Shown one piece after another: positions 45,635 to 55,897 of a stretch of DNA of 64,000 nt. The notes beneath the pieces were generated by a model. That model was not told where the DNA came from and did not search any database. It was given only the letters and a program-made list of their open reading frames with translations. Both the position numbers and the translations under genes were made by a program. The stretch is from Alphaproteobacteria bacterium (GTDB taxonomy: Bacteria; Pseudomonadota; Alphaproteobacteria; Micropepsales; Micropepsaceae): contig CANIAL010000012.1 of NCBI GenBank assembly GCA_947465395.1, positions 1-64,000 on the forward strand. Direction: 5' to 3'. Numbering within the stretch: the first letter of the stretch is position 1; each line of letters begins with the position of its first letter.

Positions 45635-48310
45635 TCAGGCTTTTTTGTGACGTGTGGATAGCGCTGCCTGCGCCGCCGCCAGTCGCGCAACCGGCACGCG
45701 AAATGGCGAACAGGAGACATAATCCAATCCTGAGTCGTGACAGAATCGAATCGAATCCGGGTCACCGCCATGCTCGCCGCAGATGCCCACCTTGAGGTTG
45801 GCGCGCGTTGAGCGCCCGCGCGTGGTGGCCATGGCGATCAGCTCGCCCACGCCGTCCTGGTCAATGGTGACGAAGGGATCGCGTGCGATCACGCCCTTTT
45901 CCAGATAGTCGCCCAGGAACATGCCCGCATCGTCGCGGCTAAGGCCCAGGGTGGTCTGGGTGAGATCGTTAGTGCCGAAGGAGAAGAATTGCGCGGTTTC
46001 GGCAATCTCGGCCGCCCGGAGCGCCGCCCGCGGCAATTCGATCATGGTGCCGATCAGGTAATCCGGCACCTTGCCCTTTTCCTTTTTGATCACGTCTGCC
46101 ACTGCGGCAATGCGCACCGCCAGTCGGTCCAATTCGGTCTTGAAACCCACCAGCGGGATCATGATTTCAAGCTGCACGGGCTTGCCGCCAGCTGCCACCA
46201 CATTGGCCGCGGCTTCCAGCAGGGCGCGGGCCTGCATTTCATAGATTTCCGGATAGGTAACACCCAGGCGGCAGCCGCGATGGCCCAGCATGGGATTGGA
46301 TTCATGCAAGGCTGCAGCGCGCGCCTTCAATTTTGCCGCATCAATGCCCGACGCCTTTGCCACATCCGCGATGTCGGAATCGCTATGCGGCAGGAATTCG
46401 TGCAGCGGCGGGTCCAAAAGGCGCACTGTCACTGGATAGCCTTCCATGGCCTTGAAAATGCCTTCGAAGTCGCCGCGCTGCATGGGCATCAGCTTGGCCA
46501 AGGCCGCTTTGCGGCCCTCCAGCGTCTCGGCCAGGATCATCTCACGCACCGCAATAATGCGGTCGGCATCAAAGAACATGTGCTCGGTGCGGCAAAGACC
46601 GATGCCCTCGGCCCCGAACTTGCGCGCGGTGGCAGCATCGGTGGGCGTGTCGGCATTGGTGCGCACTTTCAGGGTGCGCATTTCATCGGCCCAACCCATC
46701 AGTGTGCCGAAATCGCCGGTCAGCTCGGGTTGGCGCATCTTCACCTTGCCCTTGAAGACCTTGCCGGCCGCTCCATCAATGGTGATGATTTCGCCACGCT
46801 TAATGATGACGCCATCGGCGCTCATTTCGCCCTTTGCGATATCAATCTTCACCGAACCGGCGCCGGAGACGCAAGGACGCCCCATGCCACGCGCCACGAC
46901 CGCCGCATGGCTGGTCATGCCGCCGCGGGCGGTCAAGATACCGCGCGCCGCATGCATGCCATGAATATCTTCCGGGCTGGTTTCCGCCCGCACGAGGATC
47001 ACGTCATGATGATCGGCGGCCAGCTTTTCCGCTTCGTCCGCAGTGAAAACGACTTCACCGGTGGCAGCACCTGGCGATGCGCCCAACCCGCTGGCGATCA
47101 GCTGCTTGGGCGCATCGGGATCAAGCGTAGGGTGCAGCAACTGGTCCAGCGCCGCCGGCTCCACCCGGTTCACCGCAGTTTCCCTGTCAATCAGCCCCTC
47201 GCCCACCATGTCGACAGCCGCCTTCAGCGCGGCTTCCGCCGTGCGCTTGCCGCCGCGGGTCTGGAGCATGAAGAGTTTGCCTTCTTGCACCGTGAATTCC
47301 ACGTCCTGCATGTCGCGGTAATGCTTCTCCAGCATGTCGCCGATCGTTTTCAACTCGGCAAACGTCTTGGGCAGCGCCTCTTCCATGCTGAGCTTCTTGC
47401 CGCCCTGGCGCTCGCGCACGATCTTCGAGATCGGCTGGGGCGTACGAATGCCCGCCACGACATCTTCGCCCTGGGCATTGATGAGGAATTCGCCATAGAG
47501 CAGCTTTTCACCCGTGGCCGGATCACGGGTAAAGGCGACACCCGTGGCGGACGTATCGCCCCGGTTTCCGAATACCATGGCCTGCACGGTCACCGCCGTA
47601 CCCCAGTCTTCCGGAATATTGTGCAGGCGGCGATAGGTGTTGGCGCGATTGCTCTGCCAGGAACCGAATACCGCGCCGATGGCACCCCACAGCTGTTCCT
47701 GGACATCTTCAGGGAAGGATTTGCCCAGTTCTTTTTCCACCTGCTTCTTGAACAGGCCAGCAATGCGCTTGAGGTCTTCTGCGTCCAGGTCCGTGTCGAG
47801 CTCGACGCCTTTTTCGGCCTTTTGGTGATCCAGGATTTCCTCAAAAGCGGAATGTTCAACACCCAGCACCACATTGGAATACATCTGAATGAAGCGGCGA
47901 TAGCTGTCATAGGCAAAACGCGCATCACCCGTCAGCTTGGCCAGGCCTTCAGTGGTCGTGGCGTTGAGGCCAAGGTTCAGCACCGTGTCCATCATGCCGG
48001 GCATGGAAACGCGCGCGCCCGAGCGCACCGACACCAGCAGCGGCTTGGCGGGATCGCCGAAATTGCCATTGGCCAGCTTGCCAACTTGGGCCAGGGCCGC
48101 TTCCACCTCGCCCTTGAGGTCCGTGGGATAGGTCTGATTGTTGTTATAATAATGCGTGCAAAGCTCGGTGGTGATGGAAAAGCCCGGCGGCACCGGCAGG
48201 CCCAGATTGCTCATCTCGGCCAGGTTGGCGCCTTTGCCGCCCAGCAAATTCTTCATGCCGGACTTGCCTTCACCCTTGCCGTCGCCGAACGAGTAAACCC
48301 ACTTCGTCAT
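45635..48310 (-). CDS. ppdK: Pyruvate, phosphate dikinase
   Basis: 891 residues. The N-terminal ATP-grasp domain (GGKGANLAEMSNLGLPVPPG) is followed by the phospho-His domain with LTARGGMTSHAAVVARGMG near residue 455 and the C-terminal PEP barrel (GLCRTEHMFF, MIELPRAALRAAEIA, FFSFGTNDLTQTTLGLSRDD and a Cys in VGICGEHGGDP). It interconverts pyruvate/ATP/Pi and PEP/AMP/PPi. It starts 2 bases after glyS, last in a five-gene minus-strand unit. Confidence 0.97.
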   Translation of the reverse strand: MTKWVYSFGDGKGEGKSGMKNLLGGKGANLAEMSNLGLPVPPGFSITTELCTHYYNNNQTYPTDLKGEVEAALAQVGKLANGNFGDPAKPLLVSVRSGARVSMPGMMDTVLNLGLNATTTEGLAKLTGDARFAYDSYRRFIQMYSNVVLGVEHSAFEEILDHQKAEKGVELDTDLDAEDLKRIAGLFKKQVEKELGKSFPEDVQEQLWGAIGAVFGSWQSNRANTYRRLHNIPEDWGTAVTVQAMVFGNRGDTSATGVAFTRDPATGEKLLYGEFLINAQGEDVVAGIRTPQPISKIVRERQGGKKLSMEEALPKTFAELKTIGDMLEKHYRDMQDVEFTVQEGKLFMLQTRGGKRTAEAALKAAVDMVGEGLIDRETAVNRVEPAALDQLLHPTLDPDAPKQLIASGLGASPGAATGEVVFTADEAEKLAADHHDVILVRAETSPEDIHGMHAARGILTARGGMTSHAAVVARGMGRPCVSGAGSVKIDIAKGEMSADGVIIKRGEIITIDGAAGKVFKGKVKMRQPELTGDFGTLMGWADEMRTLKVRTNADTPTDAATARKFGAEGIGLCRTEHMFFDADRIIAVREMILAETLEGRKAALAKLMPMQRGDFEGIFKAMEGYPVTVRLLDPPLHEFLPHSDSDIADVAKASGIDAAKLKARAAALHESNPMLGHRGCRLGVTYPEIYEMQARALLEAAANVVAAGGKPVQLEIMIPLVGFKTELDRLAVRIAAVADVIKKEKGKVPDYLIGTMIELPRAALRAAEIAETAQFFSFGTNDLTQTTLGLSRDDAGMFLGDYLEKGVIARDPFVTIDQDGVGELIAMATTRGRSTRANLKVGICGEHGGDPDSIRFCHDSGLDYVSCSPFRVPVARLAAAQAALSTRHKKA

Positions 48311-48312
48311 TG

Positions 48313-50325
48313 CTAAGCCTCGATCCTTGAAAAATCCGCAACCTGGTGAAGCACCGTGCGCAGGGCCGCCAGCAAATTTAGCCGGTTTTGCCGCAAGCCC
48401 GCTTCATCGGCATTTACTTTCACATTTTCGAAATAGAGGTCAACTGGGCCGCGCAAACCCGCCATTTGCTGCATGGCGGCGGCGAAATCCTCGGCGGCCA
48501 GCGCCGAGCCGATGTTGGCCTTGACCATTTGCAAGGCGGCGAACAGGCTCTTTTCGGCCGGGTCAGACAGCTGAGCTTCGTCCACGGTTCCGACGAAGGG
48601 CTTGCCGTCCTTCTTCTCTTCAATTTTCAGAATGTTGGCGGCGCGCTTGTAGCCTGCCAACAAATTGGCACCGTCATCAGTTTTCAGGAAGGCCTGCAAC
48701 GCCTCCACGCGTGCGACAAGCCGCACCAGATCGTCTTCACTGCCCAGGCTGAACACGGCATCAATCAGGTCGTGGCGAATGCCTTTCTCCTTCAACGCCA
48801 CTTTCAGGCGGTCAGCGAAAAAGGACAGGAGGTCATCAGTGAGCATCAACGGAAACCGCAATTTGTTTTCCAAAAGTATGCGGATCACGCCCAAAGCCGC
48901 GCGACGGAGCGCAAAAGGATCACCAGAGCCGGTGGGCTTTTCGCCGGCAGCAAAAAATCCGGTCAGCATATCCAACTTGTCAGCCAAGGAGACCGCAATG
49001 GCGACTTTCGCCGTCGGCACCGCATCGGATGGTCCCACGGGCCTGTAATGATCGCGTGCGGCATCGGCGATCTCTGCGTCTTCGTTGTCGTGCATGGCGT
49101 AATAGCGGCCCATCACGCCTTGAAGCTCGGGGAATTCGCCCACCACGTCGCTGGTAAGGTCCGCTTTGGCAAGGCGAGCTGCACGTTGTGCCTTCACGGC
49201 GTCCGCGCCGATCTTGCCTGCAATCCCTCCCGCCAGTTTGGCGATGCGCTCAACACGCTCAAACTGCGTACCCAGCTTGGCGTGGAACACGATACCTTTC
49301 AGGTCATCAACCCGGCTTTCCAGGCTGCGCTTGCGGTCTTCGTCCCAGAAGAACTTGGCATCTGACAGGCGCGCACGCAGCACACGCTCATTGCCCGCAA
49401 TGATTTCCTTGCCGCCGTCTTCGGCGACCATGTTGGCAACCAGCGCAAAACGTGCCGCCATTTTTCCGGTCTTGGGGTCACGCAGAGAAAAATATTTCTG
49501 ATGCGTGCGCATTGCGGTTTGCAATATTTCCGCCGGCACATCCATGAACTGGCTTTCGATCTGGCCTGTCAGGATTACCGGCCATTCCGCCAGCCCCGAA
49601 ACCTCGTTCAAAAGGCCTTCGTCCGGAATCATTTCCAGGCCATGCACAAAGGCGGCCTGCTTGATGCCTTCGGCGATGATGGCCTTGCGCTCTTCAGCAT
49701 CCAGCACCACATGTGCCTTCTTGAGCGCTGCCGCATAATCGTCATAGCGCCGCGCCGTGATCGCGCCCGGGGACAGGAAGCGGTGACCCCAGGTCATGTT
49801 GCCGCTTTTGACTCCGGCAAATTCAAGCGGCACCACTTCGCCGTCGAATGTCGCCAGAATTCCATGCAACGGGCGCACCCAGCGCACCGAAGAACCCGGC
49901 ATCCAGCGCATGGATTTCGGCCAGGGCAGTTTCGCCATGATCTCGGGCAGGATTTCAGCTAGCACCAATGGCGTCTCGCGCCCTGCTCGCTCGATCACCG
50001 CAATATAGACGTCGCCTTTGGCCGTTTTTTCGATCCGGAGCTGGTCCTTGCTCAATCCCGTCTTTTTCAGGAAACCGTCCAGTGCCGCCTGCGGCGCATC
50101 GGTGCGCGGGCCTTTCAGCTCTTCGCGCACATCGCCTTGCTTGGGCGGAAGGCCGGAAATCGCCAAGGTCAAACGGCGCGGCCCGGCAAACGCCTTGATG
50201 CCTTCAAACAGAAAACCGCGATCAGTCAGTGCGCCCACCACCAACCGCTCCAGGTCTCGGGCGGCTCCCGTCTGCATGCGGGCGGGAATTTCTTCAGAAA
50301 ACAGCTCCAGCAGGAAATCGGCCAT
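48313..50325 (-). CDS. glyS: Glycyl-tRNA synthetase beta subunit
   Basis: 670 residues from ATG 50325, overlapping the glyQ stop (TGATG). N-terminus FLLELFSEEIPARMQTGAAR is diagnostic. KYFSLRDPKTGKMAARFALV and FFWDEDRKRSLESRVDDLKG match the family, and a C-terminal anticodon-binding DALR-like region (AEDFAAAMQQMAGLRGPVDL) follows. Forms the alpha2-beta2 enzyme with GlyQ. Confidence 0.96.
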   Translation of the reverse strand: MADFLLELFSEEIPARMQTGAARDLERLVVGALTDRGFLFEGIKAFAGPRRLTLAISGLPPKQGDVREELKGPRTDAPQAALDGFLKKTGLSKDQLRIEKTAKGDVYIAVIERAGRETPLVLAEILPEIMAKLPWPKSMRWMPGSSVRWVRPLHGILATFDGEVVPLEFAGVKSGNMTWGHRFLSPGAITARRYDDYAAALKKAHVVLDAEERKAIIAEGIKQAAFVHGLEMIPDEGLLNEVSGLAEWPVILTGQIESQFMDVPAEILQTAMRTHQKYFSLRDPKTGKMAARFALVANMVAEDGGKEIIAGNERVLRARLSDAKFFWDEDRKRSLESRVDDLKGIVFHAKLGTQFERVERIAKLAGGIAGKIGADAVKAQRAARLAKADLTSDVVGEFPELQGVMGRYYAMHDNEDAEIADAARDHYRPVGPSDAVPTAKVAIAVSLADKLDMLTGFFAAGEKPTGSGDPFALRRAALGVIRILLENKLRFPLMLTDDLLSFFADRLKVALKEKGIRHDLIDAVFSLGSEDDLVRLVARVEALQAFLKTDDGANLLAGYKRAANILKIEEKKDGKPFVGTVDEAQLSDPAEKSLFAALQMVKANIGSALAAEDFAAAMQQMAGLRGPVDLYFENVKVNADEAGLRQNRLNLLAALRTVLHQVADFSRIEA

Positions 50326-51209
50326 CAGCCGGCACCGCGCGGCACATATTTTCCCATGTCGGTCTTCAACCAGGCTTCGCAGCAAGCCTGGGCCAGCGCC
50401 CGCACCCGCCCGATATAGGCGGCGCGCTCGGTCACGCTGATGACACCGCGCGCCTGGAGAAGATTAAAGGCATGGCTGGCCTTGATGCACTGGTCATAGG
50501 CCGGCAGTGGCAGCGGCGTGTCGCCCAAAAGTTCGCGGCACTGTTTTTCTGCATCGGAAAAATGCCGGAAAAGAATTTCTGTATCCGCCTTTTCGAAATT
50601 ATAGGCGGAGAACTCCTTTTCATTCTGATGGAAAACGTCGCCGTAACGGAACTGGTCGTTGAAAGCCAAGTCGTAAACGAACTCCACGCCCTGCACATAC
50701 ATGGCCAGGCGTTCCAGCCCATAGGTGATCTCGGCGCAGACCGGATCACACTCGATCCCGCCCACCTGCTGGAAATAAGTAAACTGGGTGATCTCCATGC
50801 CATCGCACCAGACTTCCCATCCCAGGCCCGCTGCGCCAAGCGTTGGGCTTTCCCAATCATCTTCCACGAAACGGATGTCGTGGCGCATTGGATCCAAGCC
50901 GATGGCCTTCAGCGACTCAAGGTACATTTCCTGCACATTGTCGGGCGCGGGCTTCAGGATCACCTGATACTGATAATAATGCTGCAAGCGGTTTGGATTT
51001 TCGCCATAGCGCCCGTCAGATGGTCGCCGTGACGGCTGCACAAAAGCGGCGTTCCAGGGATTGGGTCCCAGCGCACGCAAGGTGGTAGCGGGATGAAAGG
51101 TGCCGGCGCCCATTTCATTGTCATAAGGCTGCAGAATCAGGCAGCCCTTCGACGCCCAGAAATTCTGCAGCGTCAGGATAAGCTCCTGAAAAGTCGGTTT
51201 CCCGGCCAC
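50325..51209 (-). CDS. glyQ: Glycyl-tRNA synthetase alpha subunit
   Basis: 294 residues, class II catalytic core. [60 protein letters not shown], and [20 protein letters not shown] are all highly conserved. It activates glycine; GlyS supplies tRNA binding. It follows the methyltransferase gene by 30 bases. Confidence 0.97.
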   Translation of the reverse strand: MAGKPTFQELILTLQNFWASKGCLILQPYDNEMGAGTFHPATTLRALGPNPWNAAFVQPSRRPSDGRYGENPNRLQHYYQYQVILKPAPDNVQEMYLESLKAIGLDPMRHDIRFVEDDWESPTLGAAGLGWEVWCDGMEITQFTYFQQVGGIECDPVCAEITYGLERLAMYVQGVEFVYDLAFNDQFRYGDVFHQNEKEFSAYNFEKADTEILFRHFSDAEKQCRELLGDTPLPLPAYDQCIKASHAFNLLQARGVISVTERAAYIGRVRALAQACCEAWLKTDMGKYVPRGAG

Positions 51210-51239
51210 GATAGAGATTCCCCTGAAGCTGGCCGGAAC

Positions 51240-51968
51240 CTATAGGCGGGGAAAATCGAGGGCAAGCGCAGAACCGCCCCGCAAAATCGCCTGGGCCTGG
51301 GGCGTATAGGCGCCGTCATTCTGGTGCAGAATCAGACCCGGATGCAGCACGAAAGCGGCCCCTGAGCCCTTCACGACCTGTAATATCACCCGTTTGGCAG
51401 GAAGTTCCGCGCGCGGCCACAACGGAATCAGCGTCACGCCGGTTTCTGGCAACGCGACCAGTGCCTCGCCCGCCCGGTCCGCCCGGATTATGGCTGTGAA
51501 GACACCCCCCGATATTGTTCGTTTCAGGCCTGCTGCCAGCCATGCTGCCAGGCTGTCTTTGTCCATCAATGCCCGCGCCCGGGCGGGATCCGGCGGCGCG
51601 CTGCCCGGGCCGTGGAAAGGGGGATTGGCAAACACCATATCAAAACCGGTTTTGAGCGCTTCCGGCGGCGACAATACATCGCCTTCCACGAACCGCACGG
51701 TTTCGCCCATGACGTTGGCGGCAGCATTTTCATTGGCCAGCAATACCAGCGCGGCATCCAGCTCCAGACCCGTGACGGCAATGCCCGTCCGAGCGGCCAG
51801 GCACAGGCTTGCCGCGCCAGAACCCGCACCCAGTTCCAGCGCGATATGTCCGGTCCTCGCCGGAACTGCCGCCGCCAGCATCACAGCATCCAGCCCGGAG
51901 CGGAAACCGGTTTCCGGCTGGCGCACGATCACCTTGCCGCCCAGGAATGTCTCGGCCTCAACGATCAT
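51240..51968 (-). CDS. SAM-dependent methyltransferase, TrmN6 (tRNA1Val m6A37)-like
   Basis: 242 residues. FLGGKVIVRQPETGFRSGLD near the N-terminus is typical of this family. SAM motif ALELGAGSGAASLCLAAR near residue 43, and the adenine-N6 motif NPPFHGPG near 113. Likely methylates tRNA, though other N6-adenine targets cannot be excluded. Start overlaps the DUF2007 gene by 4 bases. Confidence 0.83.
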   Translation of the reverse strand: MIVEAETFLGGKVIVRQPETGFRSGLDAVMLAAAVPARTGHIALELGAGSGAASLCLAARTGIAVTGLELDAALVLLANENAAANVMGETVRFVEGDVLSPPEALKTGFDMVFANPPFHGPGSAPPDPARARALMDKDSLAAWLAAGLKRTISGGVFTAIIRADRAGEALVALPETGVTLIPLWPRAELPAKRVILQVVKGSGAAFVLHPGLILHQNDGAYTPQAQAILRGGSALALDFPRL

Positions 51969-52180
51969 GACATGGCTTCGGGAATGGCCTGGCGCAGCAG
52001 CCGGTCGGCCTTGGCAAAATCTTCGTCCAGCACCATCAGCCGGCGCGGCACCATGATCATGCTGCCATCCATGATGCTGGAATGGGAATCAAAGACCACG
52101 GATTCGATCCCCTCCTGCTCCAGCAAATTGCCGGCAAAACTCAACACCACAGGATCATTGGTTTTCAGAAGTGCGCGCAT
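51965..52180 (-). CDS. DUF2007 (putative signal-transducing) protein
   Basis: 71 residues from ATG 52180. MRALLKTNDPVVLSFAGNLL with EQEGIESVVFDSHSSIM, then MIMVPRRLMVLDEDFAKADR: the compact ferredoxin-like DUF2007 fold. Function unknown. First gene of the minus-strand unit leading to glyQS-ppdK, and coupled to the methyltransferase gene. Confidence 0.83.
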   Translation of the reverse strand: MRALLKTNDPVVLSFAGNLLEQEGIESVVFDSHSSIMDGSMIMVPRRLMVLDEDFAKADRLLRQAIPEAMS

Positions 52181-52288
52181 TGGGTGACTATATGGCCAAA
52201 AACGCTGCGACATCAGCCCCACCAGAACTGGCTGGAGCGCGCTTGAACCCCGCGCCCACCCCTTTCATAATGCGGGGGAGAGGGGCTT

Positions 52289-53305
52289 ATGGCGACGCTA
52301 ACCGAAAACCGCGAACAGCATGACGGGATTTCCCCCGTAGAGCGCCTAAACGCGCTGGTCTTTTCGGACATGCAGGCCGCCGACAAGCTCATCCATCAGG
52401 GCATGGGTTCGGTGGTGGAATTGATCCCTTCCCTGGCGCGGCACCTGATTGATTCCGGGGGCAAGCGCCTTCGCCCCATGCTGACCCTGGCCGCGGCGCG
52501 GTTGGGTGGCTATTCCGGCAGCGGACATGTGCGGCTGGCAGCGGCGGTGGAATTCATCCATACCGCCACGCTTCTGCATGACGATGTGGTGGACGAAAGT
52601 GCGCTCCGGCGCGGCAAGGTTTCTGCCAACCTGGTTTGGGGCAACAAGCCGTCCGTGCTGGTTGGCGACTTCCTTTTTTCGCGCGCGTTCCAGTTGATGG
52701 TGGAGACGGGCAACCTTACCGTTCTGGGCATCCTATCCGGCGCCTCGGCCATCATCGCCGAAGGCGAAGTGATGCAGCTCAATTCGGCCAGCAATCTTGC
52801 CGTCACCGAAGACCATTACATGCGGGTGGTGTCGGCCAAGACCGCGGCCTTGTTCGCCGCCGCCGCCGAAGGCGGTGCGGTTTTGTCGGGACGTGGACCG
52901 GATTTCGTGACGGCTCTGCGCGCCTATGGCGAAAATCTGGGCATTGCCTTCCAGCTTGTGGATGACGCACTGGACTATTCCGGCCGCCAGGCTCTGATGG
53001 GCAAAAGCGTGGGCGATGATTTCCGCGAAGCCAAGATGACCCTGCCCATCATCCTGGCCCATGCCCGCGCCGATGCGCCGGCACGTGCCTTCTGGAAGCG
53101 TGTGATCGAGACTGGCAACCAGACCGAGACCGATCTTAACCAGGCTATCACCCTGGTGGAAGAAACCGGCGCCATCCAGGAAACCATGCGCCGGGCCCGC
53201 TCCTATGCCGATGCCGCCAAGGCGGCCCTAGCCGAATTGCCCGCCGGTGACGTGCGTATGGCGCTGGGCGACATCGCCGATTTTTGCGTGGAACGCGCGT
53301 ACTAA
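52289..53305 (+). CDS. Polyprenyl (probably octa-/deca-prenyl) diphosphate synthase
   Basis: 338 residues. First aspartate-rich motif LLHDDVVDESALRRG near residue 97, GGKRLRPMLTLAAARL, VLVGDFLFSRAFQLMV, and second motif FQLVDDALDYSGRQ near 226. Long-chain trans-prenyl synthases of this type make the ubiquinone side chain; chain length cannot be read from sequence. GGGGAG precedes the ATG. Confidence 0.92.
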   Translation: MATLTENREQHDGISPVERLNALVFSDMQAADKLIHQGMGSVVELIPSLARHLIDSGGKRLRPMLTLAAARLGGYSGSGHVRLAAAVEFIHTATLLHDDVVDESALRRGKVSANLVWGNKPSVLVGDFLFSRAFQLMVETGNLTVLGILSGASAIIAEGEVMQLNSASNLAVTEDHYMRVVSAKTAALFAAAAEGGAVLSGRGPDFVTALRAYGENLGIAFQLVDDALDYSGRQALMGKSVGDDFREAKMTLPIILAHARADAPARAFWKRVIETGNQTETDLNQAITLVEETGAIQETMRRARSYADAAKAALAELPAGDVRMALGDIADFCVERAY

Positions 53306-54207
53306 GCGCCCTTAGTGCGGGGCGCGAAGTCGCGGCCCTGTTCCCGATGCACGATGTTCACTTCTGCCACGCTGTCGGCATGCACCCACCAACCCGACTG
53401 CTGCTGTTTCAGTGTTGCGCCGGCGCGCGCCGCGCTGGCGTCATCGGGAAAAATACCAAAACATGTTGCGCCACTACCCGACATGCGCGTGAAAAGCGCA
53501 CCTGGCGATGCCTTCAGCGCCGCCAGAACCTCTCCAATGCTGGGCACCAGCGATAAAGCCGGCGCTTCCAGATCGTTGCCGGTTTTTTCCAGAAAGCGCA
53601 AAAGATCGGCCAGATCGGTAAACCCCTTGGCCGGCAACTCCAGGCCAATGCCACGCCGTGTGGTGAGGCGCGCGAATATATCCCTGGTCGCCACCGGCAC
53701 GCCGGGATTGATCAGCAACAGCGACAGGCGCGGCAGGGCGGCAACAGGCGTTACAATTTCGCCCCGCCCTTCCATCAGCGCAGGCTTTCCCAAAAGACAG
53801 ACCGGTACATCCGATCCAAGTGTTGCGGCGATATTCGCCAGATCGCTTCTGGCGACATTCCACAAACGGCAGAGGGCGCGCAAAGCCGCCGCCGCGTCGG
53901 CGCTGCCTCCGCCAATGCCCGAAGCGACGGGCAAGTTTTTTTCCAGTATCATCTGTGCGCCGTTCGCCATGCCCAGCGCGTTTGCGGCCTTCAAAACCAG
54001 ATTGTCGGTGGCCGACAACCCGACCGCAAAAGGCCCCGCCAGAGAAAGCGTCAGTGTTTCTGAGGACGCAGCCGCCAGCCGGTCGCCTGCCTGGCCGAAT
54101 ACTGCCAAGCTTTGCAGGGCATGAAAGCCGCCCACCCCCTTTTCGCCCACATGCAGGAAAAGATTGATCTTGGGTGGGGCGATTTCATTGACAGACCCGA
54201 AAGCCAT
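53302..54207 (-). CDS. ispE: 4-diphosphocytidyl-2-C-methyl-D-erythritol kinase
   Basis: 301 residues from ATG 54207, which overlaps the upstream TPR gene stop (TAATG). GHMP-kinase motifs: APPKINLFLHVGEKGVGGFH at the N-terminus, the ATP loop LPVASGIGGGSADAAAALRA, and C-terminal MSGSGATCFGIF. It acts in the MEP route to isoprenoids, functionally linked to the convergent prenyl synthase gene, whose stop it overlaps. Confidence 0.95.
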   Translation of the reverse strand: MAFGSVNEIAPPKINLFLHVGEKGVGGFHALQSLAVFGQAGDRLAAASSETLTLSLAGPFAVGLSATDNLVLKAANALGMANGAQMILEKNLPVASGIGGGSADAAAALRALCRLWNVARSDLANIAATLGSDVPVCLLGKPALMEGRGEIVTPVAALPRLSLLLINPGVPVATRDIFARLTTRRGIGLELPAKGFTDLADLLRFLEKTGNDLEAPALSLVPSIGEVLAALKASPGALFTRMSGSGATCFGIFPDDASAARAGATLKQQQSGWWVHADSVAEVNIVHREQGRDFAPRTKGA

Positions 54208-55889
54208 TACCCGGTTAGTCCCGTTTTCAGCTTTTTCTCGATTGGGCCTTTTTCGGCATCGGCAGTGGTGAAGGTCAGAGCATGGTTCCACTGAAAGCGC
54301 GCTTCCATCCTGCGTCCGCTCTTCCATAGAGCATCACCCAGATGGTCGTTGATGGTGGGATCGCCCGGCACCAGCAGCACTGCCGCGCCCAAGGTCTGCG
54401 CTGCCTCGTCGAAACGGCCCAGCCGGTAATAGGCCCAGCCCACGCTGTCCATGATGTAGCCGTCATAGGGTCGAAGGCTGCGTGCCTTTTCCAGCATCGC
54501 CAAGGCTTCGGGGATCCGCCGCCCCTGATCTACCCAGGAGTAACCTAAGTAATTGAGAAGCTCGGGCTGGTCGGGTGACAATTTCAATGCCGTGTTGATG
54601 TCCGCTTCGGCGCTGACCCATTTAGCGGCTTTTTCCTTGGCCATGGCGCGAGCGTAGAAGAACGGCCAGTCGCGCTTGGCCGGCGTACCCAGCAAGCTCT
54701 CGGCGCGGTCATAGGCATTGATCGCGGCGGCGTTGCTGTTGTCGTCCCGCAATGCGTCGCCCAACGCGATCCAGTTTTCAGCGCTGTTCGGAAAATCCTG
54801 CGTCAGGGTACGGAGTGTTTCAATGGCGGCGGTTTTCTTGTCCAGTCTGGTTTCATTGATGGCTGCTTGGGTGGCGGCCATGCGGTAATAGGGCGAAGAC
54901 TTGTCCACCGTGCGATAGATGGCCACTGCATCGTCATATTTCTTCAAAGCTTCAAAACGGTCCGCCAGAAGGATACTGGCCAATGACAGGTCAGGTTTCA
55001 GATAAAGCGCCATGCGCAGGTAAAGAATGGAAATATTGGCGCTGTTGGCGTCGTTGAGCGAGGCGGCGATGCTGAATAGTCCCTCCGCCGCGCCATCGGC
55101 TGGTGACGTCACAAGGGCTTGCGGTTTGCGTCCCGCCACTATGCGCAACAGGCCCGCATTCATTACTGGCGCTAGCGCCAGATTGCCTTCCTCTTTCTTG
55201 TAGAAATCCCGAGCATCATCCACCCGTCCCTGCCGCTCCAGAAAATTGCCATAGGCATCCTGCATGCGGGGACTGGTGGCGTTCAGCGGCAGCGCCTTTT
55301 TATAAGCCGCGTCTGCATCCCCGCTGCTCATGTAATCGGCGATCAGCGCGGCATGGAAAGCGCCCAGGCCCTCCGCGCCCCCTTGCGCGCTCAGGGTCCT
55401 CATGTCGGCGGCCACCCCGGTGGCATCGCCCAGGCCGGCGGCTGCCCAGCCATCGAAAAGTGAGATCACCAGTTGGGTAAAGGGGCCCTTGTCATTGCCG
55501 GAAAGCGTCTTGCGAACCCCCGCATAATCCTTGCGCTTGAAACCCAGCGCCGCCAACGCCAGGCGCGCGGTAATGTCGTCTGGCGACTTGGCGATGATCT
55601 GGCCGGCATATTTGCCGGCCTGGTCCATGTCGCCACTGGTCGTGGCATAGAAAAAAGCCAACGAGAGAAGATCGGTGTTGGCCGGGTCATTCCTGAGCGT
55701 ATTACCGTAATAGCGCGCGGCCTGAGACATGTCGTGCTCGCCGGCGGCAAACCGCGCCGACAGATAAGTGGCAAAAGCATCCGCTGTCTGCCGGGTGGTG
55801 TCATCTTGGCTGCTGACGGCGGCCGGCATTTGCGCGCAAGCGCCAGCCATCAGCGCCGAAATCGCCATCAGGGCAAGGGATTTACGCAA
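54207..55889 (-). CDS. TPR-repeat lipoprotein
   Basis: About 560 residues. I chose TTG 55889, 8 bases after the ETF-QO stop, because it yields a lipoprotein signal (MRKSLALMAISALMAGACAQ, lipobox MAGAC); ATG 55868 is the alternative. Many tetratricopeptide repeats follow, e.g. YYGNTLRNDPANTDLLSLAF and TALKLSPDQPELLNYLGYSW, with the last near residue 490. Probably an envelope scaffold. Commonly found between ispE and ETF-QO in this class. Confidence 0.82.
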   Translation of the reverse strand: MRKSLALMAISALMAGACAQMPAAVSSQDDTTRQTADAFATYLSARFAAGEHDMSQAARYYGNTLRNDPANTDLLSLAFFYATTSGDMDQAGKYAGQIIAKSPDDITARLALAALGFKRKDYAGVRKTLSGNDKGPFTQLVISLFDGWAAAGLGDATGVAADMRTLSAQGGAEGLGAFHAALIADYMSSGDADAAYKKALPLNATSPRMQDAYGNFLERQGRVDDARDFYKKEEGNLALAPVMNAGLLRIVAGRKPQALVTSPADGAAEGLFSIAASLNDANSANISILYLRMALYLKPDLSLASILLADRFEALKKYDDAVAIYRTVDKSSPYYRMAATQAAINETRLDKKTAAIETLRTLTQDFPNSAENWIALGDALRDDNSNAAAINAYDRAESLLGTPAKRDWPFFYARAMAKEKAAKWVSAEADINTALKLSPDQPELLNYLGYSWVDQGRRIPEALAMLEKARSLRPYDGYIMDSVGWAYYRLGRFDEAAQTLGAAVLLVPGDPTINDHLGDALWKSGRRMEARFQWNHALTFTTADAEKGPIEKKLKTGLTG

Positions 55890-55897
55890 GGAAGCAC

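Noticed and set aside
45989-48316. 775-codon plus-strand open frame opposite ppdK
   Set aside because: ppdK on the minus strand is unambiguous; the opposite frame has no domains or ribosome site.
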